From positions 806,001-870,000 of the forward strand of contig JBCAMK010000015.1 of NCBI GenBank assembly GCA_038503065.1: 64,000 nt of DNA, written 5' to 3'. This DNA comes from Paragyromitra xinjiangensis. Lineage: Eukaryota; Ascomycota; Pezizomycetes; Pezizales; Discinaceae. Positions 1 through 11,635 of the stretch are shown here, one piece after another. The notes beneath the pieces are model-generated. The model was not told the origin of the DNA, did no database searches, and saw only the letters and a program-made list of their open reading frames with translations. Numbering within the stretch: the first letter of the stretch is position 1; each line of letters opens with the position of its first letter. A program made the translations under genes and the position numbers.

Positions 1-1698
1 CGAACCAACTGCACCTACACTGAGGCCTTTGAGCATTCGGGAAATTAGAGTGTCAGTGAGCTCGACACGATCACCAGCAAAGCCTCTCGCATATACTGCA
101 AGAACAGCAACACTGCCTACTAGTACAGCAATCCCTGCGGCCATGCTGATCAGATCAAAACTGGCCCAAACGTCCCGACACGCCTTGAGAATTTGCTGCT
201 GATAAGTAGCGAAATCTTGGAAGGCAACTATCCATTCTGACCGGTTCGGTTTCTGCCACTTCCCATGTAATTTCTCCCATTCCGCCTGACCCGCATCCCA
301 CTTGTCCTCGATACCATCGCTTGCCTCCATTTCTCCACCATTGCCAGCGTATTCCTTCTGATATCTTTTGATTTGTGCAGCTGTTAAACGCGAAACCGTG
401 GCCAAATTGCGCAAACCTTCAGCTCCTCCATCGCCTACAAATGCTTCCACGATAGGAGTTCCGAGGTTGTTGAATGGTATTGGTATCCCTAACAATAGTG
501 ATAGAGTTGGGACCAGATCTATCTGAGCTACGGATCTCATGCCGTCACTGGCGGGGCCGCGGCCTCCGCCATTAGGCGATAGCTCCTTAGGAAACTCCCC
601 AAACACTGGCTTCTTCGAATACAACCACAGTGCAGCCTCCACCTCACCCTGTGACTCTCCTCCATGATCACCCTTGGAATCCATCCCATGATCGCCCATA
701 ACAACTAGCAAAGTGTTTTCATCGATGTCCCTTATAAGCCGTTGCACTACCTTGTCCATCTGCTTCAGTTTTTCAGACATTGCGAAATGATCAGGTCCGT
801 AGCGGTGGCCAGCATGATCGACTCCGAGGTAATGTCCAATTGCTATATCCCACTTGGTCTGGTTGTCCGGGTGAAGCAGGGGAAAGATGTGCTCGCTGAC
901 GCCATTATCGACAGTGTGCAAATCCCATACATTGAGGGATTCATATGGATGCTCCATTCCGGGCTCAAACATTCCAGGGAAAAGGGCCATCCAAGTATCA
1001 TCTCCCATGAAAGCCATCCGCTTGTCTAAACCCTTCATCTGGAGAATCATGTTATCTTCTTCGATGGAGTTTCCGGCGAAATTGCTACCTGCATCAATGA
1101 ATGTAGGTAGGGTTCCAGTAGTCAGTCCTTTGAGTCGCTGAAGGGTAGTAGTTGGTGGGTCGGCGATGAAAGGTAATAAGATGGCATTTTTCGGGTTCTT
1201 TGAGGCAGTTTTGTAGGGTGTGGTGAAAGCATTGTGGAAAAGACGAGCGGGAGTGGAATTATCTTTCGGTTCGAAAGGCACGGTGAAGTCAAAGCGTAGA
1301 GCATCAATGACCACGATTACAGCCTTGCTGAAGGTCTTTGGGTGCCAACATCCTTTCTCGGCATTACCAACCCAGGGGGATCCGTACTCGGTGTACTCTT
1401 GTAGAGGAGAGGCGTCGCAGGATGACTTTTGATCAAGTACTAGACGAGTTAATAGGAAGCCCTTGGTGAATAAGAAAATGCCGACCCCGTGTAAGTAGAC
1501 GAAGAATAATAGTAACGTTACTAGGAGACTGTGGGCGTACTTGAAATCCCTCTGCTGCTGGTGATTTCTCTTTCTAACCACAGTGCCCCCAGAGCTAGCT
1601 GTAGCTAGTTTTTCTGCCTGGGCCTTCTTTGCGGCGGAGAATTGAGCAGCTATTCCTTCATACTCAGAAGTCGAAACGATCGGAGAATTTTTGCCCAT
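1..1698 (-). CDS. GPI13: GPI ethanolamine phosphate transferase 3 (PIG-O/Gpi13), partial
   Basis: An uninterrupted minus-strand reading frame of 566 codons runs from the ATG at 1698 to the window edge, so the C-terminal membrane half is missing. Gpi13/PIG-O adds phosphoethanolamine to the third mannose of the GPI anchor in the ER membrane. The N-terminus is cytosolic and followed by one hydrophobic segment (about residues 58-80). The lumenal alkaline-phosphatase-type domain follows, with VIVVIDALRFDF (Asp132), DPPTTTLQR (Thr183-185, probable nucleophile region), GVDHAGHRYGP (Asp294) and VMGDHGMDSKGDHGG (Asp336/His337). These are the metal and catalytic motifs of the family, and the RFDF and LKGLTTGTLPTF context separates it from PIG-N and PIG-G. 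No intron is needed. It diverges from SEC1, with a MITE between them. Known from the family: function and topology. Seen here: motifs, start and open frame. Confidence 0.93.
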   Translation of the reverse strand, partial: MGKNSPIVSTSEYEGIAAQFSAAKKAQAEKLATASSGGTVVRKRNHQQQRDFKYAHSLLVTLLLFFVYLHGVGIFLFTKGFLLTRLVLDQKSSCDASPLQEYTEYGSPWVGNAEKGCWHPKTFSKAVIVVIDALRFDFTVPFEPKDNSTPARLFHNAFTTPYKTASKNPKNAILLPFIADPPTTTLQRLKGLTTGTLPTFIDAGSNFAGNSIEEDNMILQMKGLDKRMAFMGDDTWMALFPGMFEPGMEHPYESLNVWDLHTVDNGVSEHIFPLLHPDNQTKWDIAIGHYLGVDHAGHRYGPDHFAMSEKLKQMDKVVQRLIRDIDENTLLVVMGDHGMDSKGDHGGESQGEVEAALWLYSKKPVFGEFPKELSPNGGGRGPASDGMRSVAQIDLVPTLSLLLGIPIPFNNLGTPIVEAFVGDGGAEGLRNLATVSRLTAAQIKRYQKEYAGNGGEMEASDGIEDKWDAGQAEWEKLHGKWQKPNRSEWIVAFQDFATYQQQILKACRDVWASFDLISMAAGIAVLVGSVAVLAVYARGFAGDRVELTDTLISRMLKGLSVGAVGS

Positions 1699-1965
1699 TG
1701 CGATCGATGAGCAGAGGTTCCCATCTGCTATGGCTCGAGGACGTGTGAAAGGGGTGGAGGAAAAAGGAGAAAGAACGAGGAAAGCTAGCGAGCCAGCAAT
1801 TGTTGATAGGGTGTTGGATTGTAGTGTGGGTCAAGGATGTCGCTGAAGACAACGATCTGAACTGAGAGCCTGTACATAGAGAACCAAGATTTTGTGGAGG
1901 CTCTTCTTCGGAACTCACGGCCTCTAACGTAAAATGGAACTTTCCTCGCGGGTCTTTGGGCAATA

Positions 1966-2285
1966 CTGGTGCTGCCGATATATTATTCAGTCACGTGCAG
2001 GGGAAGTGCTAGAGCAGCAGGGTGACAACGGGAGTTAAGGTGACGAAACCTCACAAAGCACCGGCCACAAAACACCCACAAAGCACCCACAATATCGCAA
2101 AAAGTCACTAAAAACACCAATAATACAGGTATTGACAAGCAAAAACTGCCAAATTGATGCTGAGGACCGTCCAGATCTGGACGGAAAACCCCCGGACCAA
2201 AACAAGCCAAAAAAAGCAGCCGTTGCCATCCTGCTGCTCTAGCACTTCCCCCGCACGTGACTGAATAACTTGTCGGCAGCACCAG
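1966..2285. mobile_element. TA-flanked MITE with ~66-bp terminal inverted repeats
   Basis: The two ends are near-perfect inverted repeats of about 66 bp starting CTGGTGCTGCCGA. Each arm carries TTATTCAGTCACGTGC and AAGTGCTAGAGCAGCAG. Both ends are flanked by TA (1964-1965 and 2286-2287), the target duplication of Tc1/mariner/pogo elements. The 320-bp unit has no transposase. An 18-bp perfect palindrome, CCGTCCAGATCTGGACGG, lies inside the right half (2167-2184). It occupies most of the GPI13/SEC1 divergent intergenic region, so it may affect either promoter. Open frames across it are by-products of the inverted repeat. Confidence 0.85.
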
Positions 2286-2287
2286 TA

Positions 2288-2805
2288 AATTGATAGGCAA
2301 CAATTGTATTCGAGATGAGGGCCAATGAGCAACCTTTCTAAGCACAGGATGCGCCGGTTAGCGCTTACTAACCTGAATGCTAGCATACCCTAGGCAAAGC
2401 AGATGCTCTGTTTGGGTGGTGTTGATTATGATGCGGAGCAGCCTTCGGTATGTGGGATGGGAACAAGCCTACTGATTTGCCATATAAAGCAAGTTCAAGC
2501 AACATTTCGCCACACGTTCCCCCTCAAGGCTGTAGCGAAATATTTAATGTGGACTAAATTAGCTACTACCCCCAAATTAGGTTTACCGCTGTGCCAGCCC
2601 ACCCAGCATCATCAACACCCAGCACCCCACATCATACATACATGCTGAAATCCATACAATTGACGTCCTTAATAAAGATACGAGTTTCCCCTGCTTGATC
2701 GTGTGTTGACTACCATTGTGAACCCTCGGCTGCGATATACAAAGCACCCCCATAAGCTTGCAATATCTCTCTTCCTCGTTGTTGTCCGTCCCTGTTATCG
2801 CCATC
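2288..2805. other. Intergenic upstream region of SEC1
   Basis: About 520 bp between the MITE and the SEC1 start. It contains pyrimidine runs near 2765-2800 just before the ATG, as is common in fungal promoters. No coding frame with recognisable similarity, RNA gene or repeat was seen. Confidence 0.6.
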
Positions 2806-5323
2806 ATGGTCAACTTGATCGAAATTCAGAAACAAAGTAAGTTTCTGCTCCTATCCTGCTAAGGGCTCTCTTCTTACAGCGGTTCGCCTACAGAAATCCT
2901 CGACGCGATCAAGGCTATAGAGCCCAAGGGCATGGTATCTATGCCCCTTCCTCCAAACCCCGAAACTGTGAGCTCACTTTCGTTGTCATGTAGTGGAGAT
3001 GTGTCGTTACCGACGAGAGAAGCCACAAGCTTATCACAAATGTCATGCAAATTCACCACATACTCGATGAAAGCATATCAGGTACGCTCGCTGCGACTAT
3101 ATTATTGGTACCTGTGCTACAAGAGTTTGGACTGAGTTTTTTCCTTAGATGTATCGCTCATTGAGAACAAACGCCCACCCCAACCAATGGAGTGTGTTTA
3201 TATCCTTACGCCGGAGGAACACATTGTCAAATGTCTAATTTCTGACTTTGCCCGTCCAAAACCGAGATACACGCGTGCGCATTTACTATGGACCTCTGGT
3301 TGGTGCCTCCTCCCACCCTAGACCTCCCCCGTGAGTGATGTAATAGCTTACTTGGAGGTCAGAGCTTCCCGACAACTTCCGTGATATGATACTGAAATCT
3401 CCCGCCCGTGGCCTCATAGCTGGCGAGAGTGTTCTATCTGTTGATTTCTTCCCACGCGAATCTCATCTCTTCACTTTTCGTGAGCCATCATCCTTCTTCA
3501 CTCTTTACAATCCAGAGTGTCGAAATCTTGTCAGGGAACACCTAGAAGATTTGGCCAAGAAGATTGTGTGCGTCTGCGTGAGCCTAGGCGAATATCCAAC
3601 CATTCGGTACTTCCGTGCCCCAAACCTTCTTCATGAAGCTAGAGTTCTGTCCGAAGTTTTGGCAAAAAATGTCCAGTCGGAACTGGATATGTACGCTCAA
3701 AACCATCGTGACTTTCCTCCCCAGTCGAATAGGCCACGGGGTGTGCTGTTTATTGTGGACAGAGCTATGGATCTCTTCGCTCCGACTTTACATGAATTCA
3801 CTTACCAAGCAATGGCCCATGATTTATTACCTATAAAGGAAGATGACAAAGTTTCCTATAATGTTAAGATAGCAACGTCTAGTGGTGAAGAAGAAGAGAA
3901 AGAAATGGAAATCGGAGAGGATGACCAAGTGTGGGTGGCAAACAGGCATAAACATATGAAAGATACCATTGAGAAATTGATGGCCGACTTCCAAAAGTTC
4001 TTGGGGGATAACAAGAATTTTGTTGATAGGCGAGTCACATCTAAAATAATTTTAAGTGTCCCAGGACTGTATGGCTGATTGAAATGAATGTTTAGTGGAT
4101 CCTCGACTAGTTTGTATGCTATCAGGGATATGATGGCGAGTTTACCACAGTATCAGGGACAAAAAGACATGTACTCGCTGCACCTCACCATGGCACAGGA
4201 ATGCATGGGAATATTTGAGAAGAAGGGTCTGCCAGATGTCGCGCTGTTGGAACAGGTAAGCTATTCTGTTTTGTGAGGTTTCTGTTTTTTTACGTAGCTG
4301 ATGAATGTGATTAATAGTCGCTTGCAACTGGTATAGATGAAAATGGTCGACCGACGAAAAATCCAGCTGACTCTTTAATAAGGCTGTTGGACGACCCTGC
4401 TTTAGCGTAAGTTTAGGCCTTTGGGTTTTTATGTACTTTTAGTACCCCCGCTAACAGCATGCAGTGCACCCGACCGGCTTCGTTTGATTTTACTTTATCT
4501 TCTTTGGAAAGACGGGCTGCTCGAGGGGGACATCCAAAAATTATTGTTGCATTCTCAGCTTCAGCGGCAAGATGAGCGCGTTCTCCGTAACCTCGATCTC
4601 TTCGGCGCCCACGTGACCAAGCAACTTAAAGACAATTCACAAAACCGCAACTCCACTCAAAAACCCAAAAGGCCAAATTCTAAAACCATGGATGACGAGG
4701 ACGGCTCAGACTTTTCCCGATTTGTAACTGCCCTGAAAACGATGCTTGAGGATCACACTAAGGGTACTCTAGACCCTGCAATCTTCCCCTACACAAAGCC
4801 TGAGCTAGTCCCAGGTGGCCCAATGGGTGGACAGGAAAACCTGTCACAGGCATCCCTCAGGTCCGCAAAACCCACATGGGCCAAATCACGACTTTCGGTG
4901 GTGGAACCTCGGCAGCGTGTGATAGTTTTCATGGCTGGAGGCGCAACATATTCAGAGTCTCGCGCCTGCTACGAAGTTTCCAAGGCATCTGTCCGTGATG
5001 TATTTCTTGGATCATCACATCTTCTCACCCCGAATATCTGGCTTAACCAGCTCCAGAATGCCAGAGAGAGTAGAAGATTTCTGGATCTTCCGGCTGACAG
5101 ACCTAAGAAGGAGGTTCCCAAACACCTTCTAGAACCTGACCCTGTCCCAAAGCCAATTATGGCACCTCAGCAGCCAAAGCCCCAACAGGCTGCGCCAAAG
5201 CCTGTGCCCAGCCCTGCACCGCCTGTGAAAGAGATGGGAGGCCTGAAAGTGCATCACCATCAACCGGGCAGGTATTACGAGGAGGACAAGAAGAAGAAAA
5301 AGAAGAAGTTTGGTGTATTTTAA
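2806..5323 (+). CDS. SEC1: Sec1-family (SM) protein of exocytosis
   Basis: Eight exons: 2806-2836, 2894-2934, 2994-3081, 3149-3298, 3363-4029, 4096-4255, 4318-4406 and 4465-5323. They join to 2,085 nt, or 694 residues, the usual length for fungal Sec1. Sec1 binds assembled SNARE complexes at the plasma membrane and promotes vesicle fusion. The start [20 protein letters not shown] is typical, as are [73 protein letters not shown] and, near the end, the SM-family [15 protein letters not shown]. The tail is proline- and lysine-rich ([11 protein letters not shown]). Intron 5 (4030-4095) needs a GC donor and an AG acceptor; every other intron is GT-AG. No other nearby donor keeps the frame and the conserved sequence. 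The exon model is mine and awaits transcript support. Confidence 0.94.
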
Positions 5324-5679
5324 GAGTTTCCAACCCGTGTCTGCTGTGCGTGCGTGCGCGATAGAATGATTGTACTGTTTTGTATGTATTTTTGGTTCCC
5401 TGCGAGAGGTTCAGTGGAGTGTGAGGTTTGTGGTTTTTAGCTGGTGACATGTATTTGCGGTCCGCAGTAGTTTCTAAGGACTTGTGGGAATAAATATGGC
5501 TTGGTGAGATAACCCTAAGTGACTCGAAATGTAGTTACAAGGTATTTACTAGGCCGGGTAAATCGAAGCATTTCCCCCCCTACGTACATGTAGGTTAGGT
5601 CTTCAGGGTAAACCAACTCAACCACGTCCATTGAATCGTCTAACATTACAAGTTACGATACCCATTGTATTCAATCGTT
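5324..5679. other. Intergenic region between SEC1 and VMA6
   Basis: About 355 bp covering the SEC1 3' end and the VMA6 promoter. It holds a CT-rich and C-homopolymer patch (about 5570-5582). No gene, RNA or repeat was recognised. Confidence 0.6.
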
Positions 5680-6873
5680 ATGGAGGGTCTCTTTTTTAAC
5701 GTTAATAATGGCTACATTGAGGGCTTGGTACGTGGTTATCGCAACGGTCTGCTCACCAGTCAAAACTACGCCAATCTGACACAATGCGAGACGCTTGATG
5801 GTAAGCTGTTCTTGTTCCTTCCAACACGACTACTATTTACTCACTACCCTTCGTCACAGATCTCAAGCTACAGCTTGCACCTGCGTATGGTGACTATCTT
5901 GCTAATGTTCCATCACCTCTCTCCACCTCCGTCATCGCCTCGAAAGCCACCGACAAGCTGATTGCCGAGTTTCGCTACATCCGTGCTCAAGCAGTGGGTT
6001 CTCTCGCAAAGTTTATGGACTACCTTACATACGGGTATATGATCGACAATGTCGCCCTTCTCATCACGGGGACGCTACACGAGCGTGACACGCGGGAACT
6101 CCTAGAGCGCTGTCACCCACTCGGTGTTTTTGAGACTATGCCAGTGCTCTGCGTTGCGACTAATGTTGAGGAGCTGTATAATTCTGTCCTTGTCGAGACC
6201 CCGCTTGCACCGTACTTTAAGAATACCTTGTCTAGCGTGGATCTTGACGAGCTCAACATTGAAATTATCAGAAATACCTTGTACAAGAGCTACCTTGAGG
6301 ACTTCCACCAATTCTGTATAACAGAGCCTGGCCTTGCGGGGACACCAACTTCAGAACTAATGAGTGAGATTCTGAGCTTTGAGGCGGATCGGAGGGCGAT
6401 TAACATCACGCTTAACTCCTTCGGCACCGAACTGAGTAAGCAGGATAGGAAGAAATTATATCCGGGTTTCGGGAAGCTCTACCCAGAGGGAACTTATATG
6501 CTTAGTAAGGCAGATGATGTTGATTCTGTCAGGGCTGCCGTTGAGGGCGTGGGTGAGTACAAGGCGTTTTTTGAACAGGGCATGAGCGGGCACGGAGGTG
6601 GGATGGCTGGTAACCAGCCGAAGAGTTTGGAAGATTTGTTTTATCAGAAGGAAATGGAGGTTGCGAAGTCAGCTTTCACGCAACAGTTTACCTACACAGT
6701 TGTTTTCGCATGGGTTAAGTTGAGAGAACAGGTGCGTGGTCCCCTTTCCACTAGATATCGAGAAAATCGCTAACATAAGAGTGAAATAGGAAATACGGAA
6801 TATTACCTGGATTGCTGAATGTATAGCTCAAAACCAGAAGGACAGGATTGGTAATTATATCAGTGTTTTCTGA
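5680..6873 (+). CDS. VMA6: V-type ATPase subunit d
   Basis: Three exons (5680-5800, 5860-6731, 6790-6873) give 358 residues, matching the ~345-360 of the family. Subunit d is the peripheral stalk-base protein of the membrane Vo sector. It couples the V1 rotor to the proteolipid ring during vacuolar and endosomal acidification. The protein has the nearly invariant [20 protein letters not shown] start, [74 protein letters not shown] and the short last exon [15 protein letters not shown] chose the ATG at 5680 over the upstream in-frame ATG at 5665 because the family begins M-E-G. The 59-bp and 58-bp introns are GT-AG. It converges on MAK5 with 248 bp between stop codons. Confidence 0.96.
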
Positions 6874-7121
6874 CCGAGTGTCGCCCTGGGCAGCTGCGTG
6901 TGTTTTTACTTTTTCCCTGAGTGTTCTAAGTTCACTTTGTCCTGGTCATTTTACGTAGCATTATTTTCTTAGTTTCAGTGTTTTCACCTATGTTTTTTTC
7001 TCGTGGGATAGGATCTGGCCGTATGATGTGGCCGTTGGTGTTGAGGACTAAAAATCTAATACAATATATGAAGATTGCAACTCTCTGGGCTGGCCATTTT
7101 TCCCTAAGTAAAATCGCTCAA

Positions 7122-9575
7122 CTAGCCGCCAACTTCGTCCAATGCTGTCCTTTCCTCTAAACCCAAGAACCCATCATGTGATCCGCCTCCCAACTCCGCT
7201 CGAAACAGAGAATGTGCTAGATTGATAGACCCGTTGGTCAAATACTTCTCAGAAAACCCACTATTGACTTTGTACCTCAAAAGTGCGCTTAGCTGGGACT
7301 TCCAGTGAGCCAGGTCCCCCTTTGTTGCACCAGCTGCCTTGTCTTTTTTCATCTTGCTGCCCTGGCGGCCTCTTCTTGCGTTTTCGTTTTTGCTGAACTC
7401 TTCGCTATCATAGTCAACACCCAATTCATTGGCCGCCGTTTTCAACCACTCATCCTCGTGCCCTTTTTTCTGCTTCTCAATACTACTGTCTGCAATCTTC
7501 TTAGCCAGCTCAACCCTGGGCTTCAATCGGTTTACGAGTTTACGATCCACGTTGAATCCTTTCATCATGTATCTCCCGGTGCTTTTGACAGTCATGTCAC
7601 TCTCATGCACCTTACCGACAAGTCTCTTAACGCTTGCGACCTCGTCAGGCGAGCAAAGCAAAACACTGACACCCCTTGCGTCGATACCTCTTGCCGTCCT
7701 TCCAGATCGATGAACATACATATCGGCTGCACGAGGGAGGTGGTAGTGGATAACCATGTCAACGTTCTTGATATCAAGTCCTCGAGCAGCCACATCTGTG
7801 GCGATAAGAATTGAATTAGGGTTTGCGGGCGACGAGAAACGCTCCAGGGATCGCATGCGGGCTTTCTGGATCATGCGGGAGTGTAGGGGAAATACGGGGA
7901 GTTGGAGCGTAGCTAAAAGTGGCGCTAGCCGCTTTGTTGAGGAAATAGAATTGGTGAATATCAATGTCCTCGACGGATACCGAAGAAGGAGGTAGTACAA
8001 GTACAAATCCTATGGATCATCTATGAGACTCTTGCGCTGGGGATTTGGAGTGTCGATGGATCTACATACCTTTTCCATTGCCCCACACTCGATTATCCCT
8101 TCACTCAATCGGTCTGCTAGTTGCCCATCAGGGTTCACATCCACAAACTTTGGTGATTTTTCCCTGAAGTGCAACTTCTTGAGTAGATATTCCATGCTTT
8201 CTTTCTGGTCCATAAGATCTCCACCCCCACTATTCTTAGTGCCTTTACCGGCTAATTTCTGTTGTAAACCTTTGTGAAAAGTCGCAGAAAACACCAATGT
8301 CTGTCTCGTAACTTCCACAGTGCCTTTTCCGCCTGTGGTATCGAGCCCCTCATCACTCTGGTCGTCATCATCATCATGTGATTTGGCAAGAAGGTTCAAA
8401 ATCTCTACCACCTCCTTGTAATGCCCTTCCTGTAATAATCTATCGGCCTCATCCACCACCAAAAATTTCAGACCATTTCTGAGTTTTTCGATCCAGCCCC
8501 GCCCTTCACTAACGACCTCCCACAACCTCCCGGGCGTGGCAATGATTATATCAGCACCTCCGTTTTCTTTGAGCTGCCTCAGTTGTTTCTGTATTGACAA
8601 CCCGCCGGTAACTGATATAATCCGGATATCGGGAGTGAAGAGGGCCAAAGAAGTCAAATGAGAATGAAGTTGATGTGCAAGTTCTCTTGTCGGAGAGAGA
8701 ACCAAAGCTAGAGGTGTTCTCTCAGCGGTTCTGATATCTTCACCTCTACCAATCGGTGTAGAATACTGTTGGCTGAGGAAATATTCTAATATGGGAATCC
8801 CAAAGGCCAGAGTTTTCCCTGACCCAGTACTAGCTTTCCCAATAAAGTCACGGCCGGCAGCTATTTCAGGTATCGCAGCCAATTGTATGGGAGTTGGAGA
8901 TGTAAATGACATCTGCGACAAGGCACGAAGAGTTGGTAGTGAGAGTCCGAGAGACTCCCAGGCTGGTAGTGATACTAAGCGTGTTAGACAGAGGGGCAGA
9001 AATTAAATCAATAGAGTTCTTACCGTCTTTATCTTGGTTAAGCAACAGAGCAAATTCGTTCTCTGTTGAACACTTTGATGTGGCGGCTTGAGTTGTGAGA
9101 CGTTTCGTTCTCATTTCATTTGCACCGGTTTTTTTAAGTCTGGATTTCTGTGGAATATTTGAGCTGGTATCGAAATCAATTCCCTTCCATTCTTGCTCTT
9201 CGTCTCCCTTAGCTTCATCCTCATTGGCCTCTCTCGTTACTACTTTTTCTGCTTCCCTTGGTTGGTTTGTAACCTGTGCAGAAAGGAAGAAACACGAAGT
9301 CAGTACGTCCATACCTTTACTCTACGGGTGTTATAGCAAACCTTGTATTTTAGGCTTCCATCGTCTGTTTTCGAAATAAAAATCCCTTCAACTTCCTCCA
9401 TACCCATAAATCCTTCCACATCGTCCAATCGGTCGGGCATGGTGACTTCTTGCCATGCTAACTCGTCAATTGGAGCATAGTGTCCGTCGAGGTTAGAAGT
9501 CCTAAGGTGTTTTCTGGGCCGTGAGTTCGCTGGCACAGCGCGTCCTCTTTTTCTTTGGTGTCTAGCTTCCATCAT
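7122..9575 (-). CDS. MAK5: DEAD-box RNA helicase Mak5 (60S ribosome biogenesis)
   Basis: Four exons on the minus strand (9575-9342, 9273-9024, 8974-8070, 8009-7122) give 758 residues, close to other fungal Mak5 proteins. Mak5 is a nucleolar ATP-dependent helicase of pre-60S maturation. Helicase motifs appear in order: FTSPTPIQ (Q), ASTGSGKT (I), PTRELAHQ (Ia), TPGRLW (Ib), VVDEADRLL (II), FSATF (III), LIFTNS (IV), TDVAARGLD (V) and HRSGRTARG (VI). Assignment to Mak5/DDX24 rather than another DEAD-box protein rests on the basic N-terminus with ELAWQEVTMPDRLDDVEGF, the GLSLPTLRALSQMSF lead-in and the C-terminal LSALLRYKVNSGFSEKYLT. An acidic insert (DDDDDQSDEG) lies between motifs II and III. 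A second Met directly follows the first, so the start could be 9572. Confidence 0.94.
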
Positions 9576-9737
9576 AGGCTGGTGGAAACACTATGATACA
9601 AAAAATTCTCCAGATCCAGTCTTCCTGATTTCCTACAAGGCTAAAACATATCTCAGGCCGGGTAAGTCCGATGATTTGAGACAAGCTCTTCGGATACAAG
9701 CCCTCGCGTCTTCCTAAGAAAACACAGGAGACTTGAA
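9576..9737. promoter_or_regulatory. Short bidirectional promoter of MAK5 and CBC2
   Basis: Only 162 bp separate the MAK5 and CBC2 start codons on opposite strands. Both 5' UTRs and core promoters must lie here or inside the genes. No clear TATA box was seen. Co-regulation is inferred from position only. Confidence 0.5.
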
Positions 9738-10461
9738 ATGACACCATACGCAATATCGACAGTCCAGCGGCTAGATGCTCCGTCCACATATTTCGAAAAG
9801 CGCGATGTGAGTTTGGACAATTTTGCTTCGGTTTTTATTCTTCTTCCCGGTTCTGGCTGAGCTAGATCTGACACTTAAATTTAACCACAGAGCAAACGCC
9901 AACGGCGTGAAGATTCGCCGAAAGAAGATCCTCTAGCTGGCGCAACAACTCTTTATGTTGGTAATTTGTCTGTCTTGTCCCATTGATGTTTCCATTTCCC
10001 CTATTTTTGGAATTGGAGCTGACGGACTATCCTATGAACAGATCTTTCTATACCACTGAGGAACAAATTCATGAGCTTTTTTCGAAGTGTGGCGAAATCA
10101 AACGATTAGTTATGGGCCTGGACCGCTTTAATAAGACACCCTGCGGCTTCTGTTTCGTCGAATACTATACACATGAGGACACTTTGGACGCCATGAAGTA
10201 TATCGGTGGCACGAAACTTGATGAGCGCATCATTAGGACTGACCTTGACCCCGGCTTCAAGGAAGGCAGACAATACGGTCGAGGTAATTTGTGTTTATGC
10301 TCCGATTACTTCTCTTAGTTTGGGACGTATGTCTAACGATCCTATTGTAAATAGGGCCTACAGGAGGACAGGTTCGCGACTATTATCGAGAGGATTATGA
10401 TCCTGGTAGAGGCGGATATGGTGGAAGAGAACAACGTCCAGCCTCTTCTGTTAAAGGATGA
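9738..10461 (+). CDS. CBC2: Nuclear cap-binding protein subunit 2 (CBP20)
   Basis: Four exons (9738-9806, 9891-9967, 10042-10283, 10355-10461) give 164 residues. CBP20 is the m7G-cap-binding RRM subunit of the nuclear cap-binding complex. It acts in pre-mRNA splicing, export and decay. The conserved core [20 protein letters not shown] includes RNP2. It is followed by [24 protein letters not shown] (RNP1), [14 protein letters not shown] and GRQYGRG. The segment [20 protein letters not shown] forms the cap-lid tail. The C-terminus is shorter than in yeast. Intron 2 (9968-10041) splits a Leu codon inside RNP2, and only this donor/acceptor pair restores YVGNLSFYT. It converges on MRPL8. Confidence 0.95.
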
Positions 10462-10740
10462 GGCTAAGTATTGAGCATGCTCTTACCAAGAAAGTATAGA
10501 GTATTAGATACGGAGCCTCGCGGCTGCAATGTATTTTAAGACTTCACGCTGGACAGCCGCCCTTTCACTTTTAATTTCTATATTCTAATATATTCTCATG
10601 AATTTCTTCGAGTGAGTATCCATGATTTGATCCGTCCGCACTTCACAAGTTGTTACCGGATGGAAACAGTGGTTCCAATGTACAAAGCGGCACGAGTCAT
10701 GAGTATATATACAAAAGCAATGAGCTAAACCACGATGCAG

Positions 10741-11374
10741 CTATTCGCTTCCTACTGCTACGTCCCTGGTTCGTCCTCCGATGTTGATAGTTTTCAGTTT
10801 TTCCACCATATTTGCTAGTTCCGTCTCCCCGTCCTTCCTAAATCTTGTTACTTTCCGAATATTCTTGAGAGTTATTTCGTTGAGATCTTTGTCTTCTTTC
10901 GAGCACCTTGCGATTATTGCAGCCGTTAGTGCAAATCTCATGTCTCTCGGCCCATCCACAAGTTCGAGGATTGCAGAAGGTGCTTGATCTGATTTCAACG
11001 GTTCTATCCTATGGACGCGCGTATAACCGCCGGGCCGGTCCTTGTATCTTTCAGCGATAGGGCCGAAAAGTTTCGGAACCACTTCAAGAGGATCCTAAAG
11101 GTGAAAAACAGTTTTTTTGGGTCAATTAAGAGATATGAAGATAGAAAGAGCGGGTTGGACGTACGTAGAGTATAGCCTTTAATTCTAATTTTGCAGCTTC
11201 GGTACCCCTTTTCGCTAGAGTCACGCACTTCTCAGCTAGTCTCTGGGCCTCCTTTGCCTTTGGCCATGTCGTGGAAATCGATTCGTGGAGGAATAGAGAG
11301 GTCACGAGGTTTCGGAGGAGCGCTTGTCTATGTGAGGAGGAGCGATTTAGATGCCGGTATGTTGTATAGCCCAT
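10741..11374 (-). CDS. MRPL8: Mitochondrial large-subunit ribosomal protein bL17m
   Basis: Two exons (11374-11165 and 11094-10741) give 187 residues. This is the mitochondrial homologue of bacterial L17, in the 54S subunit near the peptide exit tunnel. The N-terminal half matches the L17 fold: [39 protein letters not shown] and [16 protein letters not shown]. Exon 2 continues with [20 protein letters not shown] and then a fungal-type C-terminal extension ending [10 protein letters not shown]. The donor at 11164 is GTACGT, keeping codon phase 0. No separate cleavable presequence is evident; the L17 start itself is basic. It diverges from MIC12 with 261 bp between starts, so two mitochondrial genes share one intergenic region. 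Confidence 0.92.
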
Positions 11375-11635
11375 TATTAGACCGTTAGCCCAGGTGAATG
11401 GCGATTAGGAGATATTGAACGAGGGCGGGGGAGCGCGACGTGTGTGCGTTGCTCAGTTGCGCATTGGCATATTCAGCATGTAGAGAGAAGCTAACGAGTA
11501 ATTTTGTCGACCTGTGATTAAAAATGCCCGTGCGAGAAATAACTCAGTACAGTTCATTTTTGTTAAACTCACTAAACGTCATATGCCTCTCCCACCACCA
11601 TAACTACAGCGGCTAAACGATCTCCAACCTTCAAA

